5,791 nucleotides of DNA from Azoarcus sp. (GTDB lineage Bacteria > Pseudomonadota > Gammaproteobacteria > Burkholderiales > Rhodocyclaceae): positions 1 through 5,791 of the forward strand of contig JAIRWW010000056.1 in assembly GCA_031268685.1 (NCBI GenBank). The letters are read 5' to 3'. Positions within the stretch are counted from its first letter, which is position 1, and each line of letters opens with the position of its first letter. A model generated the notes under the pieces. It made no database searches. It saw only the letters and a list, made by a program, of their open reading frames with translations, and was not told the origin of the DNA. This document shows, in pieces, positions 1 through 5,446 of this stretch. The translations under genes and the position numbers were made by a program.

Positions 1-1
1 A

Positions 2-2212
2 AAAACAAAGAAAAACGAGGATGCCACACCGAGCGCAATTCGCCGCGCCGATCCTTTTTTTGAGCGCGAAATGCAGAAATACGCCCTGCCTCTGCCCAGC
101 CGGGAATACATCGAACAGATCCTCTCCCGTGCCGGCGTACCGATGCAGTTCGATACGCTTGCGAATGCACTGGACATCAGCAGCGATGAATACGGGGTTT
201 TCGAGCGCCGCCTGCGGGCGATGTTGCGCGACGGGCAGTTACTGCGCAATCGCCGCGATGCATGGCTGCTGCCGGACAAAGCCGGGCTGATACGCGGCCG
301 TGTTGAAGGACGCCCCGACGGCTTCGGTTTTTTGCGCCGGGATGATGGCGGCGACGATATCTTCCTCGGCCCCAAGACCATGCGCGAAGCCTTCCATGGC
401 GACCGCGTGATTGCGCGCCTTACCGGCCTGGACAGGCGGGGCCGTCCGGAAGGCAAGATCGTCGAAGTGCTCGAACGCGGCAACACCCGGATTGTGGGCC
501 GTGTGCTCGATGAGCATGGCGTAAAAGTCGTCGCGCCGGAAGACAAGCGATTGGCGCAGGATATCCTGGTCGCATCCGGCGGCAAGCGGGCCAACTCGGG
601 GCAAGTGGTCGTAGTAGAACTAGTCGGCCAACCGGCGCGCGATGCCCGGCCCGTTGGGCGCATCGTCGAAATTCTCGGCGATTATGCCGACCCCGGCATG
701 GAAATCGAAATCGCACTGCGTAAACATGAACTGCCCTTCGTGTTCTCGCCCGAAGCGCGCGCGCAAACGCGCAAGCTGCCGGAGACTGTACGCAAAAAAG
801 ACCGCGCCGGGCGCGAAGACATCACCAGCCTGCCTCTGGTAACCATAGATGGCGAGACCGCGCGCGACTTCGACGACGCGGTTTACTGCGAGCGCCGCGG
901 GCGCGGCTGGCGGCTGGTGGTAGCAATTGCCGACGTGTCGCATTACGTCGGGGCGGGCAGCGCGCTCGACCACGATGCCCGCGAGCGCGGCAATTCGGTG
1001 TATTTCCCCCGCCGCGTAATACCCATGCTGCCGGAAAAACTCTCCAACGGGCTGTGTTCGCTCAATCCGCAAGTCGAACGCCTTTGCATGGTTGCGGACA
1101 TAAACATTGCCGCGAACGGAGAAATAGAAACCTATCGTTTTTATCCCTCGGTAATGTTTTCCCATGCAAGGCTCACCTACGGGCAGGTAGCGGCGGCGCT
1201 TTACGAACAGGATGCAGAGGCGGCGGATGCGCTTGGCGATCTTTTGCCCCATCTGCGGAATCTCGACTGCTTGTTTCGCGCCCTGCTCAAAGCGCGCTCG
1301 CGGCGCGGAGCAATCGACTTCGAGACCGCCGAAACGCGCATGGAATTCGACGATCAAGGCAAGATCGCGCGCATCGTCCCCGAGACGCGCAACGATGCGC
1401 ATCGCCTGATCGAAGAATGCATGCTTGCCGCCAACGTGTGCGCCTCGGATTTTCTGCAAAGCCGCGGACATCCGGCGCTTTACCGTATACATGAGGGGCC
1501 GACGGCGGAGAAACTCGAAAAACTGCGCGGCTTCCTTACCGAATTCGGCCTGGCCCTCGGCGGCGGCGACAAACCGACGGCCAAAGATTATGTAGCGCTG
1601 CTCGACAAGACGCGGACACGTCCAGATGCCCAACTCCTGCAGACGATGCTGCTGCGCTCCTTGCGCCAAGCCGTCTACAGCCCGGACAATGTCGGCCATT
1701 TCGGACTTGCCTACGATGCCTACACGCATTTCACTTCACCGATCCGGCGCTACCCCGATTTACTCGTGCATCGCGCCATAAAAGCCGTGCTCGTCGGCGA
1801 GCGCTACGACCCGGGCGACTGGAATGCCGTAGGCATGACATGTTCAACGACCGAGCGCCGCGCCGACGAAGCCGCCCGCGACGTAATGGCGTGGCTCAAG
1901 TGCTACTACATGCGCGACCGGATCGGCGAGACATTTTCCGGCAGCGTGTCGGCGGTGCTGCCTTTCGGCTTATTCGTCGCGCTCGACGACATTTTCATCG
2001 AGGGACTTGTGCACATCTCAGACCTTGGCAGCGATTATTTCCACTTCGACGAATCCCGCCACGAACTGACGGGCGAGCGCACGCATGTTCGCTACCGCCT
2101 ATCCGACCGGGTAAATGTGCAACTGGTTCGCGCCGACCTGGAAACCAGCAAAATCGACTTCCGCCTGATCGAAGGCGAAACGCGCCGCGCCGGAGGTAAG
2201 CGCCATGCCTGA
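2..2212 (+). CDS. rnr: Ribonuclease R, 3'-5' exoribonuclease (5' end off the window)
   Basis: RNase R degrades structured RNA processively from the 3' end in the cytoplasm (mRNA decay, rRNA quality control, trans-translation). The frame is open to the left edge (736 codons present). The first ATG, at 71, is not the real start: the residues before it (RRADPFFERE, then MQKYALPLPSREYI) match the conserved RNase R N-terminus, so the true start lies a little upstream, outside the window. Domains, numbered from the first in-window codon: winged helix about 33-93; cold-shock/OB domains about 98-158 (GRVEGRPDGFGFLRR) and 160-225; RNB catalytic domain about 273-600; S1 domain about 642-725 (FSGSVSAVLPFGLFVAL). 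The four metal-binding aspartates are all present in TIDGETARDFDDAV (codons at 848, 866, 872 and 875). GNSVYFPRRVIPMLPEKLSN and HFTSPIRRYPDLLVHR are also intact, so the enzyme should be active. The C-terminal tail after S1 is short and lacks the long lysine-rich extension of E. coli RNase R. The last 8 bp overlap rlmB. Confidence 0.96.
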   Translation, partial: KTKKNEDATPSAIRRADPFFEREMQKYALPLPSREYIEQILSRAGVPMQFDTLANALDISSDEYGVFERRLRAMLRDGQLLRNRRDAWLLPDKAGLIRGRVEGRPDGFGFLRRDDGGDDIFLGPKTMREAFHGDRVIARLTGLDRRGRPEGKIVEVLERGNTRIVGRVLDEHGVKVVAPEDKRLAQDILVASGGKRANSGQVVVVELVGQPARDARPVGRIVEILGDYADPGMEIEIALRKHELPFVFSPEARAQTRKLPETVRKKDRAGREDITSLPLVTIDGETARDFDDAVYCERRGRGWRLVVAIADVSHYVGAGSALDHDARERGNSVYFPRRVIPMLPEKLSNGLCSLNPQVERLCMVADINIAANGEIETYRFYPSVMFSHARLTYGQVAAALYEQDAEAADALGDLLPHLRNLDCLFRALLKARSRRGAIDFETAETRMEFDDQGKIARIVPETRNDAHRLIEECMLAANVCASDFLQSRGHPALYRIHEGPTAEKLEKLRGFLTEFGLALGGGDKPTAKDYVALLDKTRTRPDAQLLQTMLLRSLRQAVYSPDNVGHFGLAYDAYTHFTSPIRRYPDLLVHRAIKAVLVGERYDPGDWNAVGMTCSTTERRADEAARDVMAWLKCYYMRDRIGETFSGSVSAVLPFGLFVALDDIFIEGLVHISDLGSDYFHFDESRHELTGERTHVRYRLSDRVNVQLVRADLETSKIDFRLIEGETRRAGGKRHA
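2192..2197 (+). promoter_or_regulatory. Strong Shine-Dalgarno for rlmB, inside the end of rnr
   Basis: GGAGGT lies 7 nt before the ATG at 2205 and within the last codons of rnr. It is the best ribosome-binding site in this part of the window. It favours the 2205 start over the later in-frame ATG at 2226 and GTG at 2316, neither of which has a comparable site. Together with the 8-bp overlap it suggests translational coupling of rlmB to rnr. Confidence 0.75.
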
Positions 2213-3074
2213 ACGCAATTCTTCCATGGGCCGGAAAAAAGCGCGCGCGCCACGCACTGGCGCCCGTCACGAGCAGGAGCATGAAAGTGGCGGCAACGGC
2301 AACAGCAACGGCAGTGTGGCGGCGAGTGCGCCCAGCCGCCTGATCTACGGTTTTCATGCCGTGCTTGGCCGTTTGCGCCGCGATCCGGAAGCCGTATTCG
2401 AGCTTTACCTTTCCGCGCTGCGCAACGATGTGCGCGCGCGCGAAGTCCACCGGCTTGCCGAAGAAGCAGGGGTCAGAATGACCCAGGTCGAAGGCGAGCG
2501 CCTCGACGGCATGGTGGGCACCCGCCGCCATCAGGGCGTTATTGCCCGCGTCGACGCCCGGCAACGCATGATCGTGCTTGATGACGTACTGGAATCCCTG
2601 TCCGGGCCAGCTTTGCTGCTGGTGCTCGATGGCGTGCAAGACCCGCGCAATCTGGGCGCATGCCTGCGGGTGGCGGATGCGGCTGGCGCGCATGCCGTCA
2701 TCGTGCCCAGGGATCGCGCCGCCAGCCTGAATGCCGCCGCGATCAAAGTCGCCAGCGGCGCGGCTGAAACCGTGCCTTACATCACCGTAACCAATATCGC
2801 GCGGGCATTGGAGCAGATGAAAAAAGCCGGAGTATGGGTCGTCGGGGCGGCGGGCGAGGCAGAAAAATCCGTTTTCGACATCGACCAGCGAGGGCCGCTT
2901 GCCTGGGTATTGGGAGCCGAGGGCGAGGGCCTGCGCCGCTTGACGCGGGCCACTTGCGACGAATTGGCGCATATCCCGATGGCGGGCAGCGTCGAAAGCC
3001 TCAACGTTTCGGTAGCCAGCGGCATATGCCTGTTCGAAGCCGTCCGCCAGCGTGGCGGCGGGGCAGGGGAGTGA
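2205..3074 (+). CDS. rlmB: 23S rRNA (guanosine-2251-2'-O)-methyltransferase RlmB, SpoU/TrmH family
   Basis: RlmB uses S-adenosylmethionine to methylate the 2'-OH of G2251 in the P-loop of 23S rRNA. The protein is 289 aa against about 243 in E. coli; the excess is an N-terminal extension of about 43 residues (basic, then Gly/Asn/Ser-rich, low complexity). From about residue 46 (RLIYGFHAVLGRL) to 120 runs the L30e-like SpoU substrate-binding domain, with RRHQGVIARV at 107-116. The SPOUT methyltransferase knot follows: motif 1 DPRNLGACLRVADA (147-159, containing the conserved Asn and catalytic-type Arg), motif 2 WVLGAEGEGL (234-243), motif 3 IPMAGSVESLNVSVA (257-271). The family also includes TrmH and RlmB-like paralogues, but adjacency to rnr is the classic rnr-rlmB arrangement. 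The start at 2205 is chosen because of the well-spaced GGAGGT, although the extension is unusual and a later start cannot be fully excluded. No convincing terminator is visible in the 97 bp between its stop and the insertion sequence. Confidence 0.93.
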   Translation: MPERNSSMGRKKARAPRTGARHEQEHESGGNGNSNGSVAASAPSRLIYGFHAVLGRLRRDPEAVFELYLSALRNDVRAREVHRLAEEAGVRMTQVEGERLDGMVGTRRHQGVIARVDARQRMIVLDDVLESLSGPALLLVLDGVQDPRNLGACLRVADAAGAHAVIVPRDRAASLNAAAIKVASGAAETVPYITVTNIARALEQMKKAGVWVVGAAGEAEKSVFDIDQRGPLAWVLGAEGEGLRRLTRATCDELAHIPMAGSVESLNVSVASGICLFEAVRQRGGGAGE

Positions 3075-3171
3075 AGTTCGGCGGATTCTGTCATTCGGGG
3101 GGATCGCCGATGTCCAGCCGAGGGGCAAGCCCAAATGGAGAAGTAGTTTGCAGGCTTTTTAAAATTTCTTA

Positions 3172-3194
3172 GATAGTGTCGTCACGAAATATTA
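3172..3194 (+). repeat. Left terminal inverted repeat of the insertion sequence
   Basis: This matches the right end (3858-3880) at 21 of 23 positions when that end is read on the other strand; the outer 16 bp are identical. The stop codon of the transposase (TGA at 3184-3182 on the - strand) lies inside this repeat. Confidence 0.85.
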
Positions 3195-3818
3195 GCCCAT
3201 AGTGCGATACAGCGGATTTGAACGGCAGCAACGAAAGATGCGGTGTTTTTAGCATAGCGAGTGGCAATCCCACGCCACCGCTTCAGGTGCAAAAAAGCGT
3301 TTTCAACAAGATGGCGTAGTCGATACAAGTACTTATCATCGTCTCGTTGTACCTTGCGATTCCTGCGTGGCGGAATTTGCGCCTGCATTCCCTGGGCCGT
3401 CGCTTGGGCTACAATCGCGTCGCTGTCGTATCCACGATCCGCCAGCAGATGCCCGGCATCCATCCTTCAATCAGTGCGCCAGCCATCGTGCAATCCGCGA
3501 CGGCGCCTTCCGTAATAAATGGTCTGACCGGCATACCATGCGCATCCACGGCCAAGTGTATCTTGCTGTTGAGCCCCCTTTTGTTACGCTCATGCCCTGG
3601 TTGCCTCCTCGCGCTCCTGCCGCATGAGGAGGCGCCTTGATGTGACTGGCGTCAATCATCAACCATTCGTAATCCGGCTCCTCGATCAACTGCTCCAACA
3701 AACCTTCCCAGACCCTCTTGTCCCGCCAACGACAGAAACGACGATGCGTGTTCTTCCAATCCCCATAGTCCGGCGGCAGATCCCGCCACGGCGCCCCTGT
3801 TCGTAAAATCCAGAACAC
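3182..3818 (-). pseudogene. IS5-family DDE transposase, broken by two frameshifts and an N-terminal deletion
   Basis: Three consecutive - strand frames together encode one DDE transposase. Segment 1 (from 3818, opening on GTG as FWILRTGAPWRDLPPDYGDW) carries the first catalytic Asp in LMIDASHIK and the HAAGARGGNQ motif. At a run of four A and five G (3582-3574) homology passes to the -1 frame (LNSKIHLAVDAHGMPVRPF). Near 3465-3464 (after ALIEG) it passes again by -1 to the segment starting at 3463, DAGHLLADRGYDSD. That segment holds the second catalytic Asp, and YRLRHLVENAFLHLKRW holds the catalytic Glu with the exact Y-x2-R-x3-E-x6-K signature. Each shift is explained by one lost base. The first could be a programmed -1 site, since some relatives use one; a second shift argues for decay. 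Intact relatives have roughly 40-45 residues before FWILRTGAP. Here a stop lies 12 nt upstream in frame and the element is correspondingly short, so the N-terminus is deleted. No functional product is expected. Confidence 0.88.
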
Positions 3819-3857
3819 ATGGTTTTCTCTTCAGGCAACTGGGACAATGTGATAATA

Positions 3858-3880
3858 TCATATGTCGTGACGACACTATC
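3858..3880 (-). repeat. Right terminal inverted repeat of the insertion sequence
   Basis: This is the partner of 3172-3194, with 21 of 23 positions matching. On the - strand it contains a short palindrome, TGTCGT-C-ACGACA; the left end breaks this palindrome by one base. Confidence 0.85.
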
Positions 3881-4105
3881 TAAGAACAATGCCCGCGAGG
3901 GGAGACTGCTCCCCTTTGAAGAGGAGGGAATTGAAGCATCCTCCGAAGGCGCGGTCTCCGGCAAATTCAATGGGATAAAAAATGCGGCGCGTTTGGGAAT
4001 ACGCGCCCTGTCTTTTCCATCATTTCCGCGCAACGACGCGGCAAAAGCATGGTTCAGTCTGGAACGTCCCCCGCGGCCGCAGGCGCGCACCGTTCGCAAG
4101 GACAC
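3881..4105. other. Gene-free, hairpin-rich intergenic region between the IS and the sbp terminator
   Basis: I recognise no coding sequence here. Open frames that cross it are shadows of sbp or of the transposase and show no family motifs. Three short perfect inverted repeats are visible: GGGGAG/CTCCCC with a 4-nt loop (3899-3914, followed by TTT on the + strand), GGCGCGT/ACGCGCC with an 8-nt loop (3986-4007), and CCGCG/CGCGG with a 6-nt loop near 4026-4041. One of them may be the old terminator of rnr-rlmB, now cut off by the insertion sequence. Confidence 0.6.
3977..4007 (-). terminator. Possible secondary terminator hairpin
   Basis: On the - strand a 7-bp perfect stem (GGCGCGT/ACGCGCC, 8-nt loop) is followed, after GCA, by six T. 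It lies about 160 bp beyond the sbp stop and behind a stronger terminator, so it could be a back-up. On the + strand it is followed only by CTGTCTTTT, which is weaker; a role in ending rightward transcription from rlmB is possible but unproven. Confidence 0.4.
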
Positions 4106-4144
4106 AAAAAACTCCCGCCGGAGTCGAGGGGGACTGCGGCGGGA
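4106..4144 (-). terminator. Intrinsic terminator of sbp
   Basis: On the - strand the stem TCCCGCCG-C-AGT pairs with ACT-C-CGGCGGGA (11 pairs around one C·C mismatch, 8-nt loop). It is followed closely by six T at 4111-4106. It starts 26 nt after the sbp stop codon and implies that sbp is the last gene of its transcript, so no cysTWA permease genes are co-transcribed downstream. Confidence 0.85.
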
Positions 4145-4170
4145 AAGAGAGGAGATGGGAAACGAAGGAC

Positions 4171-5178
4171 TTATTTGGCGTAAATCTGGTCGAATACGCC
4201 GCCGTCGGAGAAGTGGGTTTTTTGCGCGTTGGCCCAACCGCCGAATGCCTTGTCGATGGTCACGAGATTGACCTTGGCAAACTGTTTGGCGTATTTGGCC
4301 AGCACTTTCGCGTCACTGGGACGATAGAAATTACGGGCGGCGATCTCCTGGCCTTCGGGGGAATACAGATAATTCAGGTATTCCGTCGCTACCTTGCGGG
4401 TGCCGCGCTTGTCAACCACCTTGTCGACCACCGCTACCGGAGGTTCAGCCAGAATGGAGAGGGAAGGCGTCACGATGTCGAATTTATCCGGGCCAAGTTC
4501 CTTGACCGACAAATAGGCTTCGTTTTCCCAGGCGATCAGCACGTCGCCAATGCCGCGTTCCACAAAGGTGATGGTCGAGCCGCGCGCGCCGGAATCCAGC
4601 ACTTTCACATTGCCGTAGATCTTTTTGACAAACTCCTTCGCCGTGGCGTCGGAACCGCCGGGCAGTTGCTTGGCGTAGGCCCAGGCCGCCAGATAGTTCC
4701 AGCGCGCGCCGCCGGAAGTTTTGGGATTGGGCGTGATGACTTCAATGCCGGGCTTGATCAGATCGCCCCAGTCCTTGATGCTCTTGGGATTGCCTTTCCT
4801 GACCAGCAGCACGATGGTGGAGGTGTAAGGCGAGGCGTTCAGCGGCAGCTTTTTCTGCCAGTCCTTGACCAACAGGCCGGACGCGGCGACTTCGTCGAGG
4901 TCGTAGGCCAGCGCCAGCGTCAACACATCGGCTTCGAGTCCATCAATGACCGCGCGTCCCTGTTTGCTGGAACCGGCGTGCGAAGCCTTGACGGTCACAT
5001 TGTCGCCGGTCTTTTGTTTCCAGTATTTGCTGAAAGCGGCGTTGTAATCCTGATACAGCTCACGCGTCGGGTCGTAAGAAACGTTCAGCAGGGTTACGTC
5101 GGCGGCCTGAACACTGCCGGTCAACAGCAGACCGGACACAATGCCCGCCAGCGCGTGACGCAAAAAAATGTGATTCAT
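4171..5178 (-). CDS. sbp: Periplasmic sulfate-binding protein of the sulfate ABC transporter
   Basis: Sbp captures sulfate in the periplasm and delivers it to the CysTWA ABC importer for sulfur assimilation. The ATG at 5178 gives 335 aa (E. coli Sbp is 329) and places a signal peptide at the start: Arg/His-containing n-region, hydrophobic [11 protein letters not shown], and cleavage after VQA (residue 25). The longer frame up to 5250 would put a non-signal, Cys/Phe-rich leader in front and is rejected. Family motifs: [13 protein letters not shown] (about 30-42), SHAGSSKQ (66-73), [11 protein letters not shown] (83-93), the sulfate-binding signature NPKTSGGAR (151-159), [10 protein letters not shown] (196-205) and [17 protein letters not shown] (205-221). 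The Trp in WENEA and the SGGAR form distinguish it from thiosulfate-binding CysP (FESE, SGNAR). The C-terminal [22 protein letters not shown] is intact. A modest GGA precedes the start by 6 nt. It stands alone, with its own terminator downstream, and the regulator fragment lies upstream in the same direction. Confidence 0.95.
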   Translation of the reverse strand: MNHIFLRHALAGIVSGLLLTGSVQAADVTLLNVSYDPTRELYQDYNAAFSKYWKQKTGDNVTVKASHAGSSKQGRAVIDGLEADVLTLALAYDLDEVAASGLLVKDWQKKLPLNASPYTSTIVLLVRKGNPKSIKDWGDLIKPGIEVITPNPKTSGGARWNYLAAWAYAKQLPGGSDATAKEFVKKIYGNVKVLDSGARGSTITFVERGIGDVLIAWENEAYLSVKELGPDKFDIVTPSLSILAEPPVAVVDKVVDKRGTRKVATEYLNYLYSPEGQEIAARNFYRPSDAKVLAKYAKQFAKVNLVTIDKAFGGWANAQKTHFSDGGVFDQIYAK

Positions 5179-5212
5179 GATTTTTCCATCCATAAAAAAT
5201 TGAGGAACCCGA

Positions 5213-5241
5213 AATTTACAAAAACAATCACAACAAGTAAA
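5213..5241 (-). promoter_or_regulatory. Candidate sigma-70 promoter of sbp
   Basis: Read on the - strand, TTTACT (5241-5236), a 17-nt spacer and TAAATT (5218-5213) each match the -35 and -10 consensus at 4 of 6 positions. A start near 5206 would leave a leader of about 28 nt before the ATG at 5178. The weak boxes and the dyad immediately upstream would suit an activator-dependent promoter. This is inferred from pattern only. Confidence 0.35.
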
Positions 5242-5251
5242 ATAAATCATT

Positions 5252-5267
5252 GTTATTTGTATATAAC
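5252..5267. promoter_or_regulatory. Dyad GTTAT-N6-ATAAC upstream of sbp, LysR-type operator candidate
   Basis: A perfect 5-bp inverted repeat with a 6-bp spacer lies about 80 bp before the sbp start and ends about 10 bp before the candidate -35 box. It contains the T-N11-A layout typical of LysR-family sites. Sulfate-binding protein genes are commonly activated by CysB, a LysR-family regulator, so this is a reasonable candidate site, though AT-rich DNA produces such dyads easily. Confidence 0.35.
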
Positions 5268-5352
5268 GATTTTGATTCTATGCGATATATAGAAACGGGT
5301 TGTTTTCATTGACCCGGAACAGAAGAATTCTTTCCGGAAATTCCGAACATCC

Positions 5353-5378
5353 GTCCCTCCCCCAAAAGCGGGAAGGAC
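5353..5378 (-). other. Stable hairpin between the regulator gene and sbp
   Basis: On the - strand GTCCTTCCC pairs with GGGAGGGAC over 9 bp, including one G·U wobble, around an 8-nt loop. No T-run follows, so it is not a standard intrinsic terminator. On the + strand the wobble becomes a C·A mismatch, which hints that the - strand transcript is the one that folds. It lies 68 nt after the regulator stop and could protect its mRNA 3' end. The remaining leader between 5179 and 5446 holds no gene. Confidence 0.35.
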
Positions 5379-5446
5379 TGTTCCTGATTTGCGCCGGTTT
5401 TTCTTTACAGGAAAGCACGGATTGGGTGACGGTATTTTTCACGGAT

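Larger units (their letters stand above)
3172..3880. mobile_element. Degenerate IS5-family (IS427-like) insertion sequence
   Basis: The element is about 709 bp, bounded by inverted repeats whose outer 16 bp (GATAGTGTCGTCACGA) are identical at both ends, and enclosing a broken DDE transposase on the - strand. It is flanked on both sides by TA, which would fit a 2-bp TA target duplication as reported for some IS5-family groups. The exact ends are ambiguous because the inverted symmetry continues 6 bp outward on each side (TTCTTA at 3166-3171, TAAGAA at 3881-3886). Elements of this kind are usually about 800 bp or more; the shortfall fits the missing N-terminal part of the transposase. It lies between two convergent blocks, rlmB and sbp, and interrupts no recognisable gene. 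It can probably move only if an intact relative supplies transposase. Confidence 0.88.

Noticed and set aside
620..1729. Long - strand open frame inside rnr (369 codons)
   Set aside because: It is the antisense of the RNase R catalytic domain in GC-rich DNA, with no recognisable protein motif.
1995..3134. Long - strand open frame across the rnr-rlmB junction (379 codons)
   Set aside because: It spans two clearly coding + strand genes and shows no domain of its own.
3075..3171. Possible rlmB terminator: imperfect GGCGGAT/ATCGCC stem, small GGGC/GCCC hairpin, and a CTTTTT run
   Set aside because: The stems are short or bulged and none is directly followed by the T-run, so it cannot be called an intrinsic terminator.
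3172..3880. CRISPR or phage-like repeat structure
   Set aside because: The only repeats are the two terminal inverted repeats of one insertion sequence; there are no regularly spaced direct repeats.
3686..4237. - strand open frame running from the IS towards the sbp terminator
   Set aside because: It crosses the IS boundary, the hairpins and the terminator and overlaps the transposase in another frame; it has no family motifs.
3819..4271. + strand open frame across the gene-free region
   Set aside because: It starts inside the IS right end and ends antisense to sbp; composition is basic and random-looking, with no ribosome-binding site.
3982..5292. Long + strand open frame opposite sbp (436 codons)
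   Set aside because: It is the antisense shadow of sbp: no family motifs, while the - strand encodes a full Sbp with signal peptide and terminator.
5295..5315. CGGGT/ACCCG inverted repeat as the terminator of the regulator gene
   Set aside because: The stem has only 5 bp with an 11-nt loop, is followed by TTTCTATAT rather than a T-run, and lies over 130 nt from the stop.
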